Below, piece by piece: positions 6,981 through 12,518 of a stretch of 12,518 nucleotides of DNA. Below the pieces are notes generated by a model. The model saw only the letters and a program-made list of their open reading frames with translations. It searched no databases and was not told the DNA's origin. Position 1 is the stretch's first letter. Every line of letters begins with the position of its first letter. A program made the position numbers and the translations under genes. This DNA comes from Alphaproteobacteria bacterium (GTDB lineage: Bacteria; Pseudomonadota; Alphaproteobacteria; Sphingomonadales; Sphingomonadaceae). The stretch is taken from the NCBI GenBank assembly GCA_028869975.1, contig JAGWQR010000229.1, positions 1-12,518 on the forward strand. Direction: 5' to 3'.

Positions 6981-7940
6981 TCAGTTTGCCAACCCAGCGA
7001 TGATGCTGCCGATTTCAAACACCGCCGATTGCGGATCAAGATTATGCACACGTGCCGAGGCCGCGAGCTGGCTGACCTGCTCATACGCCGCCAATGTACG
7101 CGCGAGTGCCCTGCCCTTTTGCGCACACGCCGTTTCAGCCAGAAAGACAGGCGCGCGGCGGAGCAGTGCCTCATAGCGGGCTTGTGCAGACTTGGCCGCA
7201 AACTGGGTGGCGAGCACACAGCGCTTTCCGTTATCAGGGTCACCCGAACGCGCGATTTCGGCAAAGGCCGCATCGACTGCGCCCAGATCAAGCTCCGCAA
7301 TCGACAACGCCCGCCCTGGCACGCCACGTGCCGCGCGCACCAGGAACTCAAGCGTATGCGGTTCCATCCCGGGATGATGATCGCGCAGAATTGCGCGAAC
7401 CTGATCGTCTGAAAGCGGCTGGAAATGCAGAATCCGACAGCGCGAGCGGATGGTGGCCAGCAAACGCCCAGGCGCGTGGCTTATAAGGAAGAAAAGCGTC
7501 TGTGCGGGCGGTTCCTCAAGAATTTTCAAGAGCGCGTTTGCAGCCGCCTTCTCGAGATCATCGACCGCGTCGATCACAACAATCCGCCTGGGCGAGTGCG
7601 CAGGGGCGAGCGCAAATTTCGGCCCGAGCGCACGGATTTGATCGACACTGATCGCCCGCGCCTGTACGCTCTTGTCGCGCACCGCTCGCTCAATCCAGAT
7701 ATAATCGGCATGGGCGCCAGCATGAACCAATTTGGCAATCGGATGCATCGGATCGACGCTCACCCCATCTCCGGCTGGCGCTGGTCCAGCCGCCTCAGCC
7801 AATAATCTCAACGCCACCGCATGCGCTATGCTCGCTTTGCCCGCCCCCTGCGCCCCCGCAAGCAACCAGGCATGATGACAGCGCGCGCCTCTTGCTGAAG
7901 CGAGAAGGGTTGAAACTTGTTTATCATGGCCAATTATCAT
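6981..7940 (-). CDS. holB: DNA polymerase III subunit delta'
   Basis: Delta' is a fixed subunit of the clamp loader that places the beta sliding clamp on DNA during replication. The 319-residue protein begins with HDKQVSTLL and HHAWLLAG, the usual delta' N-terminus. The P-loop is GAQGAGKAS (29-37), where the residue after Lys35 is Ala instead of Ser/Thr. A Walker-B-like VVIDAVDDL (121-129) lacks the acidic DE pair. Both fit a subunit that does not hydrolyse ATP itself. AANALLKILEEPP (133-145) and the SRC motif (166-168), which supplies an arginine finger to the neighbouring subunit, are intact. The C-terminal collar region from about 210 is less conserved. The four-cysteine zinc module found in many clamp-loader subunits is not visible. 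The start overlaps the tmk stop as ATGA, implying coupled translation. Confidence 0.95.
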   Translation of the reverse strand: MIIGHDKQVSTLLASARGARCHHAWLLAGAQGAGKASIAHAVALRLLAEAAGPAPAGDGVSVDPMHPIAKLVHAGAHADYIWIERAVRDKSVQARAISVDQIRALGPKFALAPAHSPRRIVVIDAVDDLEKAAANALLKILEEPPAQTLFFLISHAPGRLLATIRSRCRILHFQPLSDDQVRAILRDHHPGMEPHTLEFLVRAARGVPGRALSIAELDLGAVDAAFAEIARSGDPDNGKRCVLATQFAAKSAQARYEALLRRAPVFLAETACAQKGRALARTLAAYEQVSQLAASARVHNLDPQSAVFEIGSIIAGLAN

Positions 7941-8569
7941 AGCCAGTCACGCAATGCGTCCATCAGCCTATCCGTTATGCTCTCGGATTCTCCGCAGGCG
8001 TCAACGCCGAAAACGCGTACCGACTCGGTTTTCAAAAGCTGATCAAAAAAATCAATAAGCCGATCATGATACCTGGTATCACGAGAACCAAATCGGTCAT
8101 TTTTATTACCATCCCGTGCCCGCGCTCGCGCCAGCGCCACATGCGCAGGCAGCTTGAGATAAAATGTCCGATCCGGCATGATTCCAGCGCAGGCAATACG
8201 ATGTACGGCCATGATTTCTTCATCATGCAGCCCTCCTGCACTACCTTGATAGGCGCGTGTTGAATCGATGAAACGATCGCAGATCACCCAGGCACCGCGT
8301 GCCAAAGCAGGTAAAATCAGCTTAGAAAGATGATCGTTACGCGCCGCAGCAAGCAGCAGCATTTCTGCCCGCGCCGTCCAGCGTTCATGTTCTCCGGTCA
8401 ACAGCAACGCGCGAATGTCCTCGGCTCCGGGACTTCCTCCCGGCTCTCTTGTCGTGACAACTTCGATACCCCGCCGATTCAACGCTGCTGCCAAAAGTGC
8501 CAACTGGGTTGATTTACCTGCACCCTCCCCTCCTTCGAGGGTGATAAACCGTCCGGGCACCTTTCTCAT
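7937..8569 (-). CDS. tmk: Thymidylate kinase
   Basis: Tmk converts dTMP to dTDP with ATP, an essential step towards dTTP. The 210-residue length is normal for the family. The P-loop is EGGEGAGKST (12-21), without the arginine seen in type I enzymes, so it resembles the type II (E. coli-like) form. TREPGG (40-45), CDRFIDSTRAYQG (97-109) and an arginine-rich lid (about 148-170, RARARDGNKNDRF) complete the active site. The frame is open for 11 more codons upstream, but the ATG at 8567-8569 was chosen because it gives a standard N-terminus and overlaps the carboxypeptidase stop as TGATG; the longer version would run into that gene. The 3' end overlaps holB by four bases. This tmk-holB-metG order is widespread in alphaproteobacteria. 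Confidence 0.96.
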   Translation of the reverse strand: MRKVPGRFITLEGGEGAGKSTQLALLAAALNRRGIEVVTTREPGGSPGAEDIRALLLTGEHERWTARAEMLLLAAARNDHLSKLILPALARGAWVICDRFIDSTRAYQGSAGGLHDEEIMAVHRIACAGIMPDRTFYLKLPAHVALARARARDGNKNDRFGSRDTRYHDRLIDFFDQLLKTESVRVFGVDACGESESITDRLMDALRDWL

Positions 8570-9729
8570 CAGCCGCCAAAAAGCGAGAGAAATGCAAGCC
8601 AAATCCGCATGAAAAAACCTGCTTCTCCGACATCATTTTCAGCGTAAAGCGGTACGCGTTGCTGCGGCGCATCATTTGATGTCATCACCAGATCGGCGAT
8701 ATGCTGACCTTTGCTCACTGGCGCCCTGATCGGTCCATCATAGGCGATGCTGACATTGACCGCACCCTGCGTCCCTGCGGGCATCGTGGTCATTACATCC
8801 TGATCCGCAACCAGTCCCACACTGCGGCTGGAACCCATTTGCACCTTTGCAGTACCAACTTCTTTACCTTTAGGGTAAATTTGATGTCCGGACCATGCCT
8901 GAAACCCCCAATTAATCAGGTTAACCGATTCGGTAACGCGCTCCTGCTTGCTCCTCATGCCTGCAAGCACCTCAACCAGGCGCCGACCATTTTGCTCCGC
9001 CGAGCCGGTAAATCCGAACCCGGCTTCTTCGGTATGACCGGTTTTCAGCCCATCTGCGCCTGGCACCACCCCGAGAATCGGGTTGCGGTTATCCTGCGTG
9101 ATGGCTTTGCCGCCTGTCGTTTTGCCCCATGTATAGGTCTTCATGCCATAAAATCGCTTGTAGAGATCGGGAAATTGCGTGATCGTTGCGGCTGCCAAAT
9201 GCGCGAGATCGCGTGCCGTTACTTCGGTCACACCGCCATCGGGCCAGCCGATCGAGTTGCCAAAATGACTGCCCGTCAGGCCAAGTTCCTTGGCCTTGGC
9301 GTTCATCCGGTCCGCAAAGGCCCCCTCGCTGCCACTGATGCCCGTGGCCAGTGTGGCACACGCATCATTGCCCGACAGGGTGACGATGCCACTGAGCAGA
9401 TCGGCAACTGTCGGCATATCGCCAGGCGCAAGAAACATGGTGGATCCGCCATTGGTCGCATTCCATTTCTTCCAGATTTCCGGAGTCACCAGGAATTTTT
9501 GGTCGAGTTTGAGTTCGCCCTTTCGGATCATGTCGAACGCAACATACACCGTCATCATCTTGGCGAGCGAGGCCGGGGGCATGTGCCTGTCGGGATCCTT
9601 GGCGTAAAGCTCTGCACCCGAGGACACATCATAAAGATAGGCAATCGGGGCGTTTGTTGTGAAACTTGGCGGTGCGGCCGCTACCGAAAGGGGAAGGCAT
9701 AGCAACACAATCAGGGCAACAGGTTTCAT
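8569..9729 (-). CDS. dacC: D-alanyl-D-alanine carboxypeptidase (PBP5/6 family)
   Basis: This penicillin-binding protein removes the terminal D-alanine from peptidoglycan stem peptides in the periplasm. The 386-residue protein starts at the ATG 16 bases after the SPOR gene stop; the frame extends further upstream, but only this start exposes a signal peptide (MKPVALIVLLCLPLSVAAA, cleavage near residue 19). The peptidase S11 motifs are all present: SLAK (Ser54 nucleophile, Lys57), SGN (119-121) and KTG (229-231). The C-terminal PBP5 domain follows (about 280-360). The last 20 residues (GFFMRIWLAFLSLFGG at the end) form an amphipathic, aromatic helix like the membrane anchor of PBP5-type enzymes. 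It sits between the SPOR gene and tmk, overlapping the tmk start by one base. The choice between the dacA, dacC and dacF names is arbitrary; the activity is clear. Confidence 0.93.
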   Translation of the reverse strand: MKPVALIVLLCLPLSVAAAPPSFTTNAPIAYLYDVSSGAELYAKDPDRHMPPASLAKMMTVYVAFDMIRKGELKLDQKFLVTPEIWKKWNATNGGSTMFLAPGDMPTVADLLSGIVTLSGNDACATLATGISGSEGAFADRMNAKAKELGLTGSHFGNSIGWPDGGVTEVTARDLAHLAAATITQFPDLYKRFYGMKTYTWGKTTGGKAITQDNRNPILGVVPGADGLKTGHTEEAGFGFTGSAEQNGRRLVEVLAGMRSKQERVTESVNLINWGFQAWSGHQIYPKGKEVGTAKVQMGSSRSVGLVADQDVMTTMPAGTQGAVNVSIAYDGPIRAPVSKGQHIADLVMTSNDAPQQRVPLYAENDVGEAGFFMRIWLAFLSLFGG

Positions 9730-9745
9730 CGCGATACTCTTGCTG

Positions 9746-10750
9746 TCAGTGGGTGATTCTGGCGCTGCGATAGCCTTTTGCAGCCAGCCTGCCAAGCCGT
9801 GCACGCGCTTGCGCCTCCGTATCGAACGGGCCAAGTCGCACACGATAATGATTGCCCGCCTGTTCCACCGTTACGTCTGCGCCAATCTTGCGCGCATAGG
9901 CCTGCGCTGCGGCGTCGCTGGATAGAGAAGCCACTTGAATATAATAACGTCCCGAATTCGGCGCTGCGGCACGGACAGGCGGCGCTGCGGCAGGAACTGG
10001 CGGCGACGGAGTAGCGCCTGCCGCGCCCTCCACCACAAAGCGCCCCTGCCGGGCATGAGTTGGTGCCGCAGAGTTCGACACCGGCTTCTGCACTAGCATA
10101 GGCGCTGGCTTGTGAACGCGTGCACGCAGTGCCGACACCGCAACTGAGGCGCTCACTGGAACAGGCACTGGCACTGGCACTGGCACTGGCGCAGGCACCG
10201 CCCCCTGCTGTCCGGTCTCGGCGAGTTGATGCCGCAGCGGCACGAGCAGCATTTCGGGGGTATCAAGCCGGCCGGCCGCTTTCTGCCCTGCCATCAGCGC
10301 CGCGCGCTCTGATTCTGGGGGATAGACGCGCCGCACTCGAACCGGCATCCGCGTACCCTCCGCGCCACCGAGCAGACTTAGCGCTTGCGGCGACAGGGTT
10401 GCGAAAGCGCCGCCTCCGGTAGCACTCACCATCGCCAAAATCGTCTTGCCGGTGTTGAGGTTGGTCACTTCGGCAAAGCTGCGCGCGGGCAGGCTGGCAT
10501 GGGTCAGCGTCACGCCCTCGCCACTGCCTACACCAGCATAGCCGACATCATCATATTGCTGTACGTCCGCTCCCGTCGCTGAGGGCGGAGCCGTTTCGAC
10601 CGGCACAGGTGGCGCGGACACCACGGGCGGTGCCGCATCGACCACCTTGGGTTTGTGATGAAAAAGACCTGCATGGGCGGCGCTGACCAGCCCGATCGCC
10701 ACAACAACGCACGCACCACCGCGTACAAGCACCCTAGCGTTCAACCGCAT
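9746..10750 (-). CDS. RlpA-like protein with degenerate barrel domain and C-terminal SPOR domain
   Basis: A 334-residue exported protein. The signal peptide covers about residues 1-27 (ends SAAHA). A proline-rich stretch and then a double-psi-barrel-like segment follow (about 70-143: VTLTHASLPARSFAEVTNLN, LSPQALSLLG, PVRVRRVYPPE). A Pro-Val linker (186-199) leads to a SPOR domain (266-334: YYIQVASLSS, VEQAGNHYRVRLGPFDTEAQ), which binds denuded septal glycan. RlpA cleaves such glycan in some bacteria, but the usual NDRGP stretch with its catalytic aspartate is replaced by SATGG here and the YGxxFxGxxTANGE start is absent, so a binding role without hydrolysis is more likely. The ATG at 10750 overlaps the transglycosylase stop region by 17 bases; a GTG at 10732, one base past that stop, is the alternative. 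The linker is encoded by a hexanucleotide repeat. Confidence 0.85.
   Translation of the reverse strand: MRLNARVLVRGGACVVVAIGLVSAAHAGLFHHKPKVVDAAPPVVSAPPVPVETAPPSATGADVQQYDDVGYAGVGSGEGVTLTHASLPARSFAEVTNLNTGKTILAMVSATGGGAFATLSPQALSLLGGAEGTRMPVRVRRVYPPESERAALMAGQKAAGRLDTPEMLLVPLRHQLAETGQQGAVPAPVPVPVPVPVPVSASVAVSALRARVHKPAPMLVQKPVSNSAAPTHARQGRFVVEGAAGATPSPPVPAAAPPVRAAAPNSGRYYIQVASLSSDAAAQAYARKIGADVTVEQAGNHYRVRLGPFDTEAQARARLGRLAAKGYRSARITH
10164..10190. repeat. Hexanucleotide tandem repeat (GGCACT), 4.5 copies
   Basis: Four perfect GGCACT units plus GGC run through the SPOR gene. Read on the minus strand they encode the alternating Pro-Val linker between the barrel-like and SPOR domains. Because the unit is six bases, gain or loss of copies would change linker length without shifting the frame. 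The flanks also read as imperfect copies (GGAACA before it, GGCGCAGGCACC after it). Confidence 0.9.
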
Positions 10751-11804
10751 CAGCCAACAATCCCACCGAAAGCCCGTAAAAATTCGAGCAATTATAGCTC
10801 AGAATAGCATTATAATTGCTGCTTGTCAGCCAGGCCGGCGTACCCGGCCCATCTGGCTGGATCAGGCTCATCGGTTCCGCCGGGTTGATCGCACGATCGT
10901 CTAGCGGCACGATGCCGAGCGCACGCCATTGCGCATAGGGCATGGGGCGGCTCAGCCTATCCAGCACTTTTTCACAGCGTTGCCCGGCATTTTTGCTGGC
11001 ATACGCATGGGTATCAAATTGCGAGGGTAGCGAGACCTCAATCCCCCAGGGCACGCCGCGCCGCCAGCCATGATAGACAAAATAATTGGCGATCGAAGCA
11101 AGTGCATCGGCTTCGTCATGCCAGATGTCGATCCGGCCATCGCCATCACCATCCTTGCCGAGCAGCAGATATTGCGAGGGGAGGAATTGCGGCAGGCCGG
11201 TTGCGCCAGCCCAGCTACCACGCAAAGTCCAGCGCGGCACCCCGCGATCGATCAGCTTGAGCGAGGCGATGAATTCCTGCGTGAACAGATCGCGCCGCCG
11301 TCCGTCATACGCCAGGCTGGCGAGCGCGCGCGGCAGATCAAAATTGCCTGCGAACGCCCCATAATTGGTCTCATTCCCGTAAATCGCAATCATGATCGAT
11401 TCAGGCACGCCGGTTTCATTCTCGATCCGTATCAGATTAGGCCGAAGCTGCTGATATTTTGCGTGCCCGCGTTCAATTCGCGCCGCATCAACATGCCTCC
11501 AGCGATAGGGCGCATATTTCGGTATGGGGGCATCGGGCCGCGATTCAGGCTGCGCCCTGTCCAGATCAACCACGCGCTCTTCATACGTCAGCGTAGGCAG
11601 AACGCTGTCTACCGTCTGTTGCGACACGCCTTCCGAGCGTGCCAAGGCCCCGATCTGGGTGATAAACATTTCGAACGATTGCGGCGCCTGTGCCTGTGAA
11701 CTTGCAAGGCCGCCCAGCCCTGCTGCCATGACAATTCCAGTGCGGAGCAGACGCATAAGCCGCACATGGATACGGCCTGAAGCCATTTTACGCAAAGCAC
11801 TCAT
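10734..11804 (-). CDS. mltB: Lytic murein transglycosylase, MltB family
   Basis: The product cleaves peptidoglycan between MurNAc and GlcNAc, forming 1,6-anhydroMurNAc ends, in the periplasm. With this start it has 356 residues. A basic N-region precedes a hydrophobic stretch ending ASSQAQA, a signal peptide with no lipobox cysteine, so the protein is soluble or loosely attached. The SLT_2 domain contains IYGNETNYGAF with the catalytic glutamate (Glu145), GSWAGATGLPQFLPS (196-210), a calcium-loop-like DGDGDGRIDIW (218-228) and the closing SNYNAILSYNCSNFYGLSVG (329-348). Several in-frame ATGs exist (11843, 11804, 11786, 11756). I chose 11804 because a TGG-CATAAT extended -10 ends exactly 6 bases before it; 11756 would give the tidiest signal peptide. 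It is the first gene of the minus-strand operon and slightly overlaps the SPOR gene. Confidence 0.9.
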   Translation of the reverse strand: MSALRKMASGRIHVRLMRLLRTGIVMAAGLGGLASSQAQAPQSFEMFITQIGALARSEGVSQQTVDSVLPTLTYEERVVDLDRAQPESRPDAPIPKYAPYRWRHVDAARIERGHAKYQQLRPNLIRIENETGVPESIMIAIYGNETNYGAFAGNFDLPRALASLAYDGRRRDLFTQEFIASLKLIDRGVPRWTLRGSWAGATGLPQFLPSQYLLLGKDGDGDGRIDIWHDEADALASIANYFVYHGWRRGVPWGIEVSLPSQFDTHAYASKNAGQRCEKVLDRLSRPMPYAQWRALGIVPLDDRAINPAEPMSLIQPDGPGTPAWLTSSNYNAILSYNCSNFYGLSVGLLADAVER

Positions 11805-11810
11805 GACCGG

Positions 11811-11819
11811 ATTATGCCA
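11811..11819 (-). promoter_or_regulatory. Candidate extended -10 promoter of the seven-gene operon
   Basis: On the minus strand the sequence reads TGGCATAAT: a TGn extension and a -10 element matching 5 of 6 consensus bases. No good -35 is placed upstream, as is usual for extended -10 promoters. Six bases separate it from the ATG at 11802-11804, so the transcript would start on that ATG. An upstream start codon (11843) would make this a sequence inside the gene instead, so the call depends on start choice. Confidence 0.4.
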
Positions 11820-11903
11820 TAAATTGAGCATGCGCGAAAGCATTTCCGCACAATGCTAGGCTTTGGGCATGGAATCTGACGCGTTACACCTTCCAAGCTA
11901 GTC

Positions 11904-11932
11904 TTGCCATCCGTATGACGCAGCACTACAGG
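11904..11932 (+). promoter_or_regulatory. Candidate promoter of tRNA-Ser
   Basis: TTGCCA (11904-11909) and TACAGG (11927-11932) are 17 bases apart. The -35 is good and the -10 poor, which resembles the tRNA-Asp promoter in this window. The predicted start is near 11939, four bases before the tRNA. The 138-base gap to the divergent transglycosylase gene thus holds two outward promoters. Confidence 0.35.
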
Positions 11933-11942
11933 CGCACCTTCC

Positions 11943-12518
<576 letters not shown>

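Noticed and set aside
8570..8602. 11-codon N-terminal extension of thymidylate kinase
   Set aside because: It overlaps the carboxypeptidase C-terminus; the TGATG start at 8569 gives the usual Tmk N-terminus.
9730..9843. 38-codon N-terminal extension of the carboxypeptidase
   Set aside because: It reads the SPOR gene's 3' end in another frame and would hide the signal peptide.

Overview
The window looks like the chromosome of an alphaproteobacterium, most likely of the order Sphingomonadales. This rests on the form of GyrB, on a zinc-free short MetG, and on the gene order lytic transglycosylase / RlpA-like SPOR protein / D,D-carboxypeptidase / tmk / holB / metG. The DNA is moderately GC-rich, with local AT-rich patches. 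The placement comes from remembered family features, not from a search.

Layout, left to right. (1) 1-208, minus: the start of a secreted surface-type protein with a GTG start and a clear signal peptide, cut by the window edge. (2) 209-562: a region with no confident gene, holding a possible relic of a DUF374-type acyltransferase and the promoter of tRNA-Asp(GTC). (3) 563-4640, plus: tRNA-Asp, then gyrB, then a membrane-anchored PQQ-type sugar (sorbosone) dehydrogenase-like protein joined to gyrB by an ATGA overlap. gyrB has a promoter-like pair that would start the transcript exactly on its ATG, so it may be leaderless. An AT-rich hairpin plus T-run closes this unit. (4) 4653-11804, minus: seven packed genes, transcribed in the order lytic murein transglycosylase, RlpA-like SPOR protein, D-Ala-D-Ala carboxypeptidase, tmk, holB, metG, HAD phosphatase. 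Gaps are 23 nt or less and several stops and starts overlap, so this is very probably one operon combining wall remodelling, dTTP supply and clamp loading, and methionyl-tRNA synthesis. (5) 11943-12518: tRNA-Ser(TGA), and antisense to its 3' end the C-terminal part of a large serine recombinase that enters from the right edge. This is the classic layout of a mobile element inserted at a tRNA 3' end; the rest of the element lies outside the window.

Most of the window is core housekeeping DNA. The points that deserve a second look are the recombinase whose reading frame stops inside tRNA-Ser, an inverted repeat just beyond that tRNA, two possible leaderless transcripts (gyrB and the transglycosylase gene), the HAD gene sitting at the end of the metG operon, a hexanucleotide repeat in the SPOR gene, and short AT-rich patches within gyrB, the dehydrogenase gene and metG. 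I found no convincing new multi-gene system within these limits; any novel cargo would be to the right of the window.
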